Shown here: positions 38,264 through 47,071 of the stretch, piece by piece
Layout of the letters: each line of letters opens with the position of its first letter
How positions within the stretch are numbered: the first letter of the stretch is position 1
From: Oscillatoria sp. FACHB-1406
Lineage (GTDB): Bacteria; Cyanobacteriota; Cyanobacteriia; Cyanobacteriales; Spirulinaceae
Direction: 5' to 3'
Assembly (NCBI RefSeq): GCF_014698145.1
Contig: NZ_JACJSM010000003.1
Span: 124,001 to 188,000, forward strand
Length of the DNA: 64,000 nucleotides
Made by a program: the position numbers and the translations under genes
The notes under the pieces: model-generated
The model's input: the letters and a program-made list of their open reading frames with translations, nothing else
What the model was told of the DNA's origin: nothing
The model's database searches: none

Positions 38264-39982
38264 TTAATCGGTTTTACGCCGCCACTGGGCAACTCTCCAA
38301 GTATTTAAATCCCAGGGCGTTAGCTCGAATCCCTCGAGGGTAGTGGCAATCCCTACGGTTTCTTGGCGCGCGATAATGGGTAGGACGATCGCTTCGCTGA
38401 CTAATTTGTCGTTTAATTGGATGACGAGGGCTGCGCGTTTCTCTGGGTTCAACTCTGCGCCCATCTGCTGCCAGAGGCGATCGTATTCCGGGCTACAATA
38501 ACGCGAGACATTATCACCCGTCCAATTATTCTTTTTCTGAGGAATTTCTTTACAGGTGTAGGTTTTGAAGTAGGTCAGGGGATCGGGGTTGGTATTTCCG
38601 GTGCTGAACATTTGCAAATCGGCTTCAAAATGTTCGGTTGTTTCTTTGTTAGCGGGATCGCTGGAAAAGTAAATACTGGCATCAATGCTTTTAAGTTCGA
38701 CCCCAATCCCAATTTGTTGTAACGTTTGTTTGATAATCTCTTGCGTTTTTTGGCGCAATGGGTTAACAGAAGTTTGAAAAAGAATTTTCATTTCAATGCC
38801 GTTGCGATCGCGCGTACCGTTCCCATTGGTATCCTTCCAGCCCGCCTCATCAAGCAACTGTGCGGCTTTTTGCAAGTTAAATTCATAGCGAGTATTGGGG
38901 GAGACAAACTGTGGCGGTGCGACCAGGAAATTAGCAGTAGCCTTGCCCGTGGAGCCGTATAATTGAGTCGCGATCGCGTCGCGATCGATCGCGAGATTCA
39001 ACGCCTGCCGCACCTTAAGATCGCTCAAAAACGGATGGGGAAATTGTACGCTCGACTTCTCCCCTTCTACCGTCGTGCGATTGGGATCGCTATGATTGAT
39101 AAGCACTCGTTCCACCAACGAATTCGGAGTCGTCACCACGCGCCCCCGCCCCGCCGTTTCAAACTCCTTTAAAACCGGCGCTTCCAACTGCAAATTGTAG
39201 GCAAAATCGGCATCCCCCGTTTGCAGCACCGCCCGCGCTGCCGAAGTTGCATCGCCGCCCCCCTTCAATTCCACCCGCTTAAACCCAACACCGTTCGCCT
39301 CCCGATATTCCGGGTTCGCCTCGTAAACCACCGTATCGCCCGGTTTGAACTCCACAACGCGATACCCTCCCGTCCCTACGGGTTTGAGGTTAGCGGGCGC
39401 TTCCCGCGCGTTTGCCCCCGCATACTTCGCATACAGATGTTGCGGGAGAATCATTCCTTCCGTTCCCACAAAAACCGTAAACCAAGCCGGATTCGGCTGT
39501 TTAAAGGTAACTTTTACCGTTAAGGGGTCGATCGCTTCGACTTTTTCAATCAATTCGTAAGCACCCGCCGTTGTCGCCCCCACTGCCGGTGTCGTCACGA
39601 ATTTGTGAGTAAACACCACATCGGCAGCAGTAAAGGGCGTACCGTCCGACCATTTTACATTCGGTTTCAACTTCCAAGTGACCGAACGCCCATCTTTGGC
39701 TACCCCGCCATTCGCAACGCTGGGAATCTCCGCAGCGAGGAAAGGAATCATCGTCTTCCCGTCCTTCTCAAAACTAGCAAGGGGTTCGAGGGTAATGCGA
39801 CTGGCTTCAGAATCTTTAAATCCTGTGGAGAGATGGGGATTGAGAATCGTCGGCGCTTGCCAGTAGAGGAGTTTTAAGGTGTCGGGATTGGCGGTTTGTT
39901 GCGTTGTCGTGGCTGGGTTGCAGGCGGCGAGGGCGAGAGCGAAGATAAAGGGGGAAAGGCGGGGAAGGCTAATTTTGGGCAT
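38264..39982 (-). CDS. ABC transporter substrate-binding lipoprotein, peptide/nickel family (SBP_bac_5)
   Basis: This 572-residue lipoprotein has a lipobox LALAAC near residue 21. The mature part has the family 5 solute-binding layout: LYWQAPTILNPHLSTGF at the start, VTWKLKPNVKWSDGTPFTAA near 105 (the signature of DppA/OppA/NikA-type proteins), and PDPLTYFKTYTCKE late. It delivers oligopeptides or similar ligands to an inner-membrane ABC transporter; permease and ATPase genes are not adjacent, which is common in cyanobacteria. Confidence 0.93.
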   Translation of the reverse strand: MPKISLPRLSPFIFALALAACNPATTTQQTANPDTLKLLYWQAPTILNPHLSTGFKDSEASRITLEPLASFEKDGKTMIPFLAAEIPSVANGGVAKDGRSVTWKLKPNVKWSDGTPFTAADVVFTHKFVTTPAVGATTAGAYELIEKVEAIDPLTVKVTFKQPNPAWFTVFVGTEGMILPQHLYAKYAGANAREAPANLKPVGTGGYRVVEFKPGDTVVYEANPEYREANGVGFKRVELKGGGDATSAARAVLQTGDADFAYNLQLEAPVLKEFETAGRGRVVTTPNSLVERVLINHSDPNRTTVEGEKSSVQFPHPFLSDLKVRQALNLAIDRDAIATQLYGSTGKATANFLVAPPQFVSPNTRYEFNLQKAAQLLDEAGWKDTNGNGTRDRNGIEMKILFQTSVNPLRQKTQEIIKQTLQQIGIGVELKSIDASIYFSSDPANKETTEHFEADLQMFSTGNTNPDPLTYFKTYTCKEIPQKKNNWTGDNVSRYCSPEYDRLWQQMGAELNPEKRAALVIQLNDKLVSEAIVLPIIARQETVGIATTLEGFELTPWDLNTWRVAQWRRKTD

Positions 39983-40160
39983 ATTGTTGAGTGAATTAAA
40001 AATTAAAAATTAAAAATTATTATCCTCAGAAAGGGATACGGGCGTGGATAGAGAAGCCTGTTTAACGCTTTATTCCAATCCGCTGGTACGGCGTTGACAG
40101 TTCTATTGTCCGGCTCGTTTTCTTTATAATAAGGAGCGGTCTTCTTAAGGTAATTTTGCC

Positions 40161-41282
40161 GTGACTTCCTCCGAACTTGCCCGCACGCCATTATACGATC
40201 GCGCTGTCCGACAAGGCGCTCGCCTCACTGCCTTTTCTGGCTGGGAAATGCCCGTTCAGTTTGCTGGTTTAAAGCAAGAACACGAAACGGTAAGGACTTC
40301 AGCGGGAATGTTCGATATTTCTCATATGGGGAAGTTTGTCCTGCAAGGAAAAGAACTCATCGAAGCGTTACAACCGTTGGTTCCTTCCAATCTCGCGCGC
40401 TTGCAGCCCGGTCAAGCTCAGTATACAGTCTTACTCAATCCCGAAGCCGGAATTATCGATGACGTAATTTTCTATCGTCAGGAAGATAGCACCGCTGGGG
40501 AACAGCGAGGCATTTTAATCGTTAATGCTGCGACCAAAATCAAAGATAAAAACTGGCTGCAAGCTCATTTAAACGCTCCCTCCGCCATCTTAACGGACGT
40601 TTCCGACGAAAATGCTCTGATTGCCGTGCAAGGGCCTCGTGCGGCGGCAGTCCTACAAACCTTGGTGGCGGAAGATTTGGGCGCAACGCCCGCCTTCGGA
40701 CACCTCGATGCAACGATTCTGGGGAAACCGGGATTTTTAGCGAGAACGGGTTATACCGGGGAGGATGGGTTTGAGGTGATGGTTGCGCCGGAGGTGGGAG
40801 GATTGCTTTGGGATGCGCTGTTGGCGGCGGGAGTTGCGTCTTGCGGCTTGGGGGCGCGGGATACCCTGCGGTTGGAGGCAGCAATGGCGCTGTACGGGCA
40901 GGATATCGACGAAGCAACGACTCCGTTAGAGGCGGGGTTGGGCTGGTTGGTGCATTGGGATGATAAGGAGGATTTTATCGGGCGATCGCGCTTGGAGCAA
41001 CAGAAGGCAGAAGGCGTAAAGCGGCGTTTGGTGGGTTTGGAGATGGAAGGACGCTACATCGCCCGTCACGGTTATCCGGTGGTGGTTGATGGGGTTGCGG
41101 TGGGGGAAGTGACGAGTGGTACGCTTTCGCCGACGCTGGGCAAAGCGATCGCGCTAGCCTACGTTCCCGCAACTTCGAGTAAAATCGGACGAACCTTTGA
41201 TGTAGAAATTCGCGGCAAACTTCATCCGGCGAAGGTGGTGAAAAAACCGTTTTATCGCTCGTCGCATCGGCAATCTATTTAA
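40161..41282 (+). CDS. gcvT: Aminomethyltransferase (glycine cleavage T protein)
   Basis: This 373-residue enzyme transfers the methylene group from aminomethylated lipoyl-H protein to tetrahydrofolate, releasing ammonia; in cyanobacteria the glycine cleavage system is part of photorespiration. It starts TPLYDRAVRQGARLTAFSGW, with FDISHMGK for the folate pocket, the catalytic Asp region near LTDVSDENALIAVQGPRA, and GYTGEDGFEV plus the C-terminal barrel. The start is GTG. The H protein gene lies at 53750 in this window, so the system's genes are dispersed. Confidence 0.96.
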   Translation: MTSSELARTPLYDRAVRQGARLTAFSGWEMPVQFAGLKQEHETVRTSAGMFDISHMGKFVLQGKELIEALQPLVPSNLARLQPGQAQYTVLLNPEAGIIDDVIFYRQEDSTAGEQRGILIVNAATKIKDKNWLQAHLNAPSAILTDVSDENALIAVQGPRAAAVLQTLVAEDLGATPAFGHLDATILGKPGFLARTGYTGEDGFEVMVAPEVGGLLWDALLAAGVASCGLGARDTLRLEAAMALYGQDIDEATTPLEAGLGWLVHWDDKEDFIGRSRLEQQKAEGVKRRLVGLEMEGRYIARHGYPVVVDGVAVGEVTSGTLSPTLGKAIALAYVPATSSKIGRTFDVEIRGKLHPAKVVKKPFYRSSHRQSI

Positions 41283-41302
41283 TGAATAATGAATGGTGAA
41301 TA

Positions 41303-41653
41303 ATGAATAATTGGAATATCAAGAGATTGAATGGGTTGGCGATCGCGCTTTTTTTAGCTTTCCTCCTCTATTCTTCCCCAGCCATCGCCGCCCCGACAAC
41401 AGCGGGCGCTCAATTATTTGAAGTCCATTGTGCCGGTTGCCATGCCAATGGCGGTAATATTATCCGGCGCGGAAAAAACCTCAAACAAAAGGCATTACAG
41501 CGCAATGGAGTTGATACCCTTGCCGCTGTCACAGAAATCGTCACCAATGGTAAGAATAATATGTCAGCGTTTCGCGATCGCCTCAGCCCGGAAGAAATCG
41601 AAACAGTTGCCGCCTACGTTCTCAATCGTGCATCTGAAAACTGGAAAAATTAA
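41303..41653 (+). CDS. petJ: Cytochrome c6-like lumenal electron carrier
   Basis: This 116-residue protein has a signal peptide (LAIALFLAFLLYSSPAIAAP) and a mature class I cytochrome c of about 87 residues: haem site CAGCH, axial methionine in NNMSAFRDRL, and the c6-type C-terminus EEIETVAAYVLNRASENW. The NGGNIIRRGKNL segment resembles the c6B/c6C branch more than the classical PetJ that shuttles between cytochrome b6f and photosystem I; the symbol is therefore a family label. The stop overlaps the start of the next gene by 1 bp. Confidence 0.85.
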   Translation: MNNWNIKRLNGLAIALFLAFLLYSSPAIAAPTTAGAQLFEVHCAGCHANGGNIIRRGKNLKQKALQRNGVDTLAAVTEIVTNGKNNMSAFRDRLSPEEIETVAAYVLNRASENWKN

Positions 41654-42558
41654 TGATAGACCAAAAGTCTCCCCGTTCTTACGCTCTCCTCTCCATCGCC
41701 GCTGCCGTTGCTACTATCGCCCTCAAATTTGTAGCCTATAAATTAACAGGTTCGGTGGGATTGCTCTCCGATGCGCTCGAATCGGGGATTAACTTAGTTG
41801 CCGCCGTTGTTGCATTTTGGGCGCTATCTTTTGCTGCAAAACCACCCGATGAAGAACACGCTTTCGGACATACGAAAGCCGAATACTTTTCCAGCGGTTT
41901 AGAAAGTATTTTGATTTTACTAGCTGCGGTAGGAATTGCGATCGCGGCTTGGGGGCGCTTATTTAATCCTCAACCCCTCGAACAAGTCAATATCGGTTTG
42001 GTGCTTTCCCTCGCAGCCACAGCCATTAACGGTGCTGTCGCTTGGATTTTGTTAAAAGCTGGGCGGCGACTGCGTTCTATTACCCTCAAAGCTGACGCAC
42101 ATCACCTCCTCACCGACGTTTGGACTTCCTTTGGTGTAATCATTGGTATTTTCATCGTTAAACTCACGGGTTTATTAATTCTCGATCCAATTATTGCGCT
42201 TCTTGTCGCTGTTAATATTGTTTGGGCAGGCTTTAAACTTTTAAAAGAAACAGGTTCGGGACTTCTCGACAGTTCCATTCCCAAAGAAGAGCGAAAAATT
42301 ATTACGAATATTTTAGCTTCCTACGAAGAGCGCGGCATTCTTTTTCATGCTTTGAGAACGCGGGTTGCCGGTTCGCGCCGCTTTATTATGTTTCACGTTT
42401 TAGTTCCGGGAGAATGGACAGTTTTACAAGGTCATACTTTATGTGAAGAAATCGAACTCGCGATTATTAAAGCATTGCCGGAAAGTTTTGTGATTTCTCA
42501 CCTCGAACCCAAAGACGATCCGAGCGCTTGGGCTGATGTCAATTTAGAGAGAGTATAA
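41653..42558 (+). CDS. Cation diffusion facilitator (CDF) family metal exporter
   Basis: These 301 residues include membrane helices near 10-30, 38-60, 80-100, 112-132, 150-170 and 175-195. Metal-site residues are seen in LLSDALESG (helix 2) and LKADAHHLLTDV (helix 5, the H-x-x-x-D pattern). The C-terminal cytosolic domain (about 205-295) has HALRTRVAGSRRFIMFHVLV and ISHLEP, typical of CDF dimerisation domains. It exports Zn, Co, Fe or Mn in exchange for protons. Start and upstream stop overlap (TAATG), implying translational coupling with the cytochrome gene. Confidence 0.94.
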   Translation: MIDQKSPRSYALLSIAAAVATIALKFVAYKLTGSVGLLSDALESGINLVAAVVAFWALSFAAKPPDEEHAFGHTKAEYFSSGLESILILLAAVGIAIAAWGRLFNPQPLEQVNIGLVLSLAATAINGAVAWILLKAGRRLRSITLKADAHHLLTDVWTSFGVIIGIFIVKLTGLLILDPIIALLVAVNIVWAGFKLLKETGSGLLDSSIPKEERKIITNILASYEERGILFHALRTRVAGSRRFIMFHVLVPGEWTVLQGHTLCEEIELAIIKALPESFVISHLEPKDDPSAWADVNLERV

Positions 42559-42692
42559 GCTGTTCGTCATTTAAATTGTGATGTGGGGCTGACGGGGAGA
42601 TTGAGTTTACCCAATTTGAATGCGCCTTAGCTTAATCTAGCGATTTTCCTTAAGTTTGCATTGTTTACGTCGTCTAAACTAGAACAATACCC

Positions 42693-43298
42693 CTACTCAC
42701 TCGCTGCTTCCTCTTCCCCCAATTCAACTTTATTGTAAACCTCGGTGATGGGAACTTCTAACTGAAGCGTTTCAAAGCTTAAAATTGTATCTTCCGCATC
42801 GTCCTCGCGATACAACCAACGCTTGCGATCGGTCTTGACAAATTGCTCGATTTTTGTTTGCGACTGTTCGACTAAAATATATTCTTGAAAGCTTGGAATC
42901 GTTCGATAATAATCAAATTGTTCGCCCCGGTCGTAACGGCGACTCGATCTTGGTAAGACTTCAATGATAATTTGAGGATTGACGATTGTATCTTTACGAT
43001 TGTTATGATATTCCACGCGATCGCTAATTACCATAACATCCGGGTAAGTGTAAACTGAAGCATCGGGAATCCATAGCCGGACATCTCCAATAAAAACATT
43101 GAAGTTCTTGCCGTTTAAACCCAGACGCAATGCTAAATAGAGATTGCCGCTAATTTGGTTGTGAGTTACAGTTCCCCCTGTCATCGGTATAATCTGTCCT
43201 TGGCGATATTCATTTTTAAACTCAGCGGTTTCCTCAATCGCGAAATACTCTTCTGGCGTATAAGTCTGTTGTTGGGATTTTTCGAGAGTAGCAACCAT
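42693..43298 (-). CDS. Uma2 family putative restriction-endonuclease-fold protein
   Basis: This 201-residue protein from ATG 43298 begins with the family start YTPEEYFAIEETAEFKNEYR followed by QGQIIPMTGGT. The PD-(D/E)xK-like elements are YTYPDVMVI and PQIIIEVLPRSS, then YDRGEQFDYYRTIPSFQEYI. The family is hugely expanded in cyanobacteria; its function is unproven and probably linked to DNA ends or transposition. Its active-site acid residues are kept. Confidence 0.92.
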   Translation of the reverse strand: MVATLEKSQQQTYTPEEYFAIEETAEFKNEYRQGQIIPMTGGTVTHNQISGNLYLALRLGLNGKNFNVFIGDVRLWIPDASVYTYPDVMVISDRVEYHNNRKDTIVNPQIIIEVLPRSSRRYDRGEQFDYYRTIPSFQEYILVEQSQTKIEQFVKTDRKRWLYREDDAEDTILSFETLQLEVPITEVYNKVELGEEEAASE

Positions 43299-43357
43299 AT
43301 CACTTATCAATAATCCACTAAGTTGATATAAAAAAAGCAATCTAAAAATCTGGCTGT

Positions 43358-43553
43358 TATAGCAGTTTTCACATGGATGAGTACACCCAGCGGGCGAATA
43401 CTATTCGCCCCTACGGGGCGGCGTTTAATTTCGAGACGGGGCGGCGTTTAATTTCGAGGAGACCTCGAAATCCGCGCCCCTAAGACCTCGAAATCCGCGC
43501 CCCTACCGATTTGATTTTTGGAACTGTACCTCACGCAAACGAAAAATGCTATA
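43358..43553. repeat. MITE-like element, family 2, with internal duplications
   Basis: Terminal inverted repeats TATAGCAGTTTTC and GAAAAATGCTATA match in 12 of 13 positions. The left portion (CACATGGATGAGTACACCCA and the hairpin GGGCGAATACTATTCGCCC) matches the element at 25899; the right portion (ATTTGATTTTTGGAACTGTA) matches 63669 in reverse. The middle holds two direct duplications: GGGGCGGCGTTTAATTTCGA twice and GACCTCGAAATCCGCGCCCC twice. Confidence 0.8.
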
Positions 43554-43813
43554 TACCAAATTTAAGATGACTTTGCCTAGAATTAACTCTCCTAAATTTT
43601 CAGGATAATGGTGCGTTACGCTTCGCGCTCCACACCCTACTTTTTATTCTAAGTAGGCGGTTGTAATTAAATAGAATGTGGGGAGGGCGGGTTTTGATTT
43701 CTAGAGCGCTCTCATAACAACAGTTTCAGCTAAACCCGCCCCTACAGGTCTTGTTAACTTTTTTTATGCGCCCCTACTTATACAACTTCACATCAATCTG
43801 GTATTAGAACAGC
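43554..43813. other. Non-coding spacer with a long inverted repeat
   Basis: Arms GGGCGGGTTT (43685) and AAACCCGCCC (43732) flank a 37-bp loop, a further dispersed-repeat-like unit upstream of the radA stop. No gene is seen. Confidence 0.5.
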
Positions 43814-45337
43814 TTATTCTTCCATTTCCCCAAATTCTTCTTCCTCTTCCCCTTCGATTTGCGGGGTGCTACCGAATCGCGGTTGCGGCGGAATTGCAGC
43901 GACAATCGCATCGATTACTTTTCCAACGGGAATAATTTCCAAACCTACATCGTCGGCATAATTTTGCCCTTTAGGAACGATCGCGCGTTTAAATCCTAGT
44001 TTAGCCGCTTCCTTTAACCGCAATTCCATCTGCGACACCAAACGCACCTGTCCGCCCAATCCCACTTCGCCGATTAACACCGTGCGCGGATCGACGATGC
44101 GATCGCGGAAACTTGCTACAATCGCGATCGCCATCCCTAAATCCCCCGCCGGTTCCCCTACCCCCAATCCGCCCGCCGAAGCGACGTAAGCATCCAACTT
44201 CGAGAGGGGAACGCCAACCCGTTTTTCCAACACCGCTAAAATCTGCTGCAAGCGATTGTAATCTACCCCCGTCGTCGAACGGCGCGGCGAAGCATAACTC
44301 GTCGGACTCACCAATGCTTGCAACTCCACCACTAACGGGCGAGTCCCTTCGCAAGCAACGACAGTAGAAGTCCCGGGAACAAACTCATCGCGACTGCCCA
44401 AAAATAACTCAGAAGGGTTTGCCACTTCCTCCAAACCCCGTTCCGCCATTTCAAAAATCCCGATTTCGTGCGTCGAACCGAAGCGATTTTTAACCGATCG
44501 CAACAATCGATGCGAAGCGTAACGATCGCCCTCAAAATACAATACCGTATCGACTAAATGTTCCAACACCCTCGGCCCCGCGATCGCGCCTTCTTTAGTC
44601 ACATGACCGACAATCAACAGGGTAATATTCTCCCGCTTCGCCACCTGCATCAACGCCGAGGTACACTCTCTCACCTGCGCTACCGAACCCGGGGCAGAAC
44701 TTAACGAAGCAAAATACAGCGTTTGAATACTATCAATCACCGCCACATTCGGCTTCAACGATTCCAGTTCTCTTAATATTTCTTCTAAATCTGTCTCCGG
44801 CAGCACGTACAAATTCGGATCCGTGGTTCTCACCTCCGCCGCCTTCCCATTCCCCTCGCCCTCCAACACCGAAGTTCCTACCCCCAACCGCCCCGCGCGC
44901 AACTTCACCTGTTGTCCCGATTCCTCCGCACTCACATAAAGAACGCGGAAATTTTTTGCTAACTGGTTCGCCGTTTGCAATAATAAAGTTGACTTGCCAA
45001 TTCCGGGATCTCCCCCAATCAGCACCAACGAACCCGGAACTACGCCGCCCCCCAAAACGCGATCGAACTCTGCATAGCCCGAAGGAAAGCGAACCTGTAC
45101 GTCCTCTGCAATTTGGGAAAAACGCACCGATGCTCGCGGTTCTGGGGTTCCCGTCGTTCGGCGCGAAGAAGACTTGCTCGACTGCCAACCGCCCCGATTA
45201 ATGACTCCCGGCGTTTCTGGCGCGAGAACTTGCTCCTCCAGAGAGTTGTAAGTTCCGCAGGTAGGACACTTGCCGAACCATTGGGGAGATTCAGCGCCAC
45301 ATTCATTACAAGAGAAGCTCGTGCGCGGTTTTGCCAT
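43814..45337 (-). CDS. radA: DNA repair protein RadA
   Basis: This 507-residue protein has an N-terminal C4 zinc finger (CNECGAESPQWFGKCPTC), a RecA-like ATPase with Walker A GGDPGIGKSTLL, the RadA-specific KNRFGSTHEIGIFEM motif and a C-terminal Lon-protease-like domain (SPRRSTTGVDYNRL, then GLGVGEPAGDLGMAIAIVAS). It promotes branch migration in recombination. The acidic tail (EGEEEEEFGEMEE) is unusual but plausible. It is divergent from rpaB. Confidence 0.97.
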   Translation of the reverse strand: MAKPRTSFSCNECGAESPQWFGKCPTCGTYNSLEEQVLAPETPGVINRGGWQSSKSSSRRTTGTPEPRASVRFSQIAEDVQVRFPSGYAEFDRVLGGGVVPGSLVLIGGDPGIGKSTLLLQTANQLAKNFRVLYVSAEESGQQVKLRAGRLGVGTSVLEGEGNGKAAEVRTTDPNLYVLPETDLEEILRELESLKPNVAVIDSIQTLYFASLSSAPGSVAQVRECTSALMQVAKRENITLLIVGHVTKEGAIAGPRVLEHLVDTVLYFEGDRYASHRLLRSVKNRFGSTHEIGIFEMAERGLEEVANPSELFLGSRDEFVPGTSTVVACEGTRPLVVELQALVSPTSYASPRRSTTGVDYNRLQQILAVLEKRVGVPLSKLDAYVASAGGLGVGEPAGDLGMAIAIVASFRDRIVDPRTVLIGEVGLGGQVRLVSQMELRLKEAAKLGFKRAIVPKGQNYADDVGLEIIPVGKVIDAIVAAIPPQPRFGSTPQIEGEEEEEFGEMEE

Positions 45338-45408
45338 TGTTCAATATTGAGGGAAGATTAACCCTGAATTAGAATGGGATACAAAGATTTATAGTTAACC
45401 GAACTTTG

Positions 45409-45426
45409 TTTACACGACTTAACAAT
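45409..45426 (+). promoter_or_regulatory. Candidate HLR1 (RpaB-binding) site upstream of rpaB
   Basis: TTACA at 45410 and TAACA at 45420 are spaced 10 bp, one mismatch from the tandem TTACA pair of HLR1, the known RpaB box. Single TTACA words recur near 45468 and 45510. It lies in the radA-rpaB divergent region. Autoregulation is inferred. Confidence 0.4.
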
Positions 45427-45578
45427 TAAACAATCTTTAAAAACTCTTTAATTGTAGCGAGAACCCTTACATTAGAGACAGATCGCCCTTCAACGCGATA
45501 TTCTAGAAAAACCCTTACAGGTAATTTAAATTAAAACTTTGCAATCTGCTGTCACAAAAAAGGAGCGAAGAAAAAACC

Positions 45579-46310
45579 TTGGAAACTCATAAGGAAAAAA
45601 TTCTCGTTGTCGATGATGAAGCAAGCATTCGCCGCATCTTGGAAACTCGCTTGTCAATGATTGGCTACGATGTCGTCACCGCAGCAGATGGAGAGGAAGC
45701 GATTTCAACTTTCCGCACGGCAGATCCGGATTTGGTGGTATTAGACGTGATGATGCCGAAGTTGGACGGTTACGGCGTGTGCCAAGAACTGCGTAAGGAA
45801 TCCGATATCCCCATTATTATGCTAACGGCTTTGGGTGATGTTGCCGATCGCATTACCGGATTGGAACTCGGTGCGGACGATTACGTGGTGAAACCCTTCT
45901 CGCCCAAGGAACTCGAAGCGAGAATTCGTTCCGTTCTACGACGAGTTGAGAAAAATGGTAGTCCCGGAATTCCCAGTTCTGGGGTGATTCAAGTCGGTTC
46001 GATTAAAATCGATACCAACAAGCGCCAAGTGTACAAAGGCGACGAACGCATCCGCCTGACGGGAATGGAGTTTAGCCTGCTAGAATTGCTTGTCAGTCGC
46101 TCTGGGGAAGCATTTTCGCGATCGGAAATTTTGCAGGAAGTTTGGGGATATACCCCCGAACGCCACGTCGATACGCGCGTGGTGGACGTTCACATTTCCA
46201 GATTGCGCGCCAAATTAGAGGACGATCCCAGCAATCCCGAGTTAATTTTAACCGCACGCGGAACGGGATATTTATTTCAACGCATCCTCGAACCCGGTGA
46301 AGAAAAGTAG
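45579..46310 (+). CDS. rpaB: OmpR-family response regulator RpaB (Ycf27)
   Basis: This 243-residue regulator has a receiver domain (KILVVDDEASIRRILETRLS, phosphoacceptor in LVVLDVMMPKLDG near 57) and a winged-helix DNA-binding domain (YKGDERIRLTGMEFSLLELL, WGYTPERHVDTRVVDVHISR). This sequence is highly typical of RpaB, the essential cyanobacterial regulator of high-light and photosystem genes that works with kinase NblS (Hik33). The frame begins at TTG 45579 with AAGGAG upstream, and the residues just after it match the family N-terminus. Confidence 0.95.
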   Translation: METHKEKILVVDDEASIRRILETRLSMIGYDVVTAADGEEAISTFRTADPDLVVLDVMMPKLDGYGVCQELRKESDIPIIMLTALGDVADRITGLELGADDYVVKPFSPKELEARIRSVLRRVEKNGSPGIPSSGVIQVGSIKIDTNKRQVYKGDERIRLTGMEFSLLELLVSRSGEAFSRSEILQEVWGYTPERHVDTRVVDVHISRLRAKLEDDPSNPELILTARGTGYLFQRILEPGEEK

Positions 46311-46388
46311 CATTGCTAGGGGAGTTACAGAATCCAAAATTCTGTTCCTCACCCGGGTTTTAGAAATTCAAAGTCGGATGTAATTCTT

Positions 46389-47033
46389 GTGTCTAAACCC
46401 GATCCGAATCGAATTCTGCGACTACTGCCCTTAGTTGGGGGCAGTATAGGGGGGATTTTATTATTAGTTAATCGCTTCGCAAGCGAGGGGTTAACCGAGT
46501 CGCAGTCTCGTTCGGATGTGGTGGGCGTAATCTTAAGTGCGTTATTGATTTTGGTGGGATTGATTTGGCAGCAGATTCAACCGCGATCGCCCGATACGGT
46601 TACTTTAGCAGGCGAAGAAGGCTTTGAACTCGCCGAACATCTGCCCGAAGCGGTCAAAATTGAGTTAGCTTGGGCATCGCATTTATTATTAACGAATACG
46701 GTAACGCGATCGCTCGTTCTTTACTACGATGGCAAAACTTTGATGCGGCGCGGCATTTTAGGTAAAAACCCGGAAGTAAAACCGGGCGCAATTCTCAAGC
46801 GCGTGCTAGACAAACGTAAAGCCGTCTATTTAGTCGATTTAAAAGTTTATCCCGGTCGGATTGAATTCGACCATCTCCCAGAAAATACGCAGGGCGCGAT
46901 CGCGCAGCCGGTAGGAGCGAAAGGAATCCTGATTCTAGGAGCGAATGCGCCGCGCAGCTATACTAAACAAGACGAGCGGTGGATAGAAGGAATTGCCGAC
47001 AAGCTCGGAGAAACCTTAGAACGTAATTCGTAA
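46389..47033 (+). CDS. Cofactor assembly of complex C subunit B (CCB2/CCB4-like)
   Basis: This 214-residue protein has two N-terminal membrane helices (LLPLVGGSIGGILLLVNRFA and VVGVILSALLILVGLIWQQI) and a soluble domain with ELAWASHLLLTNTVTRSLVL and YLVDLKVYPGRIEFDHLPEN, the pattern of cyanobacterial and chloroplast proteins needed for covalent haem ci attachment to cytochrome b6. The start is GTG. The last codons run into a 7-bp tandem repeat. It follows rpaB by 78 bp on the same strand. Confidence 0.8.
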   Translation: MSKPDPNRILRLLPLVGGSIGGILLLVNRFASEGLTESQSRSDVVGVILSALLILVGLIWQQIQPRSPDTVTLAGEEGFELAEHLPEAVKIELAWASHLLLTNTVTRSLVLYYDGKTLMRRGILGKNPEVKPGAILKRVLDKRKAVYLVDLKVYPGRIEFDHLPENTQGAIAQPVGAKGILILGANAPRSYTKQDERWIEGIADKLGETLERNS

Positions 47034-47064
47034 TTCGTAATTCGTAATTCGTAATTCGTAATTT
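47023..47064. repeat. Tandem heptamer repeat GTAATTC
   Basis: Five perfect copies and one variant (GTAATTT) of the 7-bp unit. The first copies form the final codons and stop (AAT TCG TAA) of the complex C gene, the rest are non-coding. Such short tandem heptamers are typical of cyanobacterial intergenic DNA. Confidence 0.9.
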
Positions 47065-47071
47065 TTAATTA

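Noticed and set aside
42693-43298. Uma2 protein as part of a defence system
   Set aside because: It stands alone, the family is very numerous in cyanobacteria, and no methylase or partner gene is nearby.
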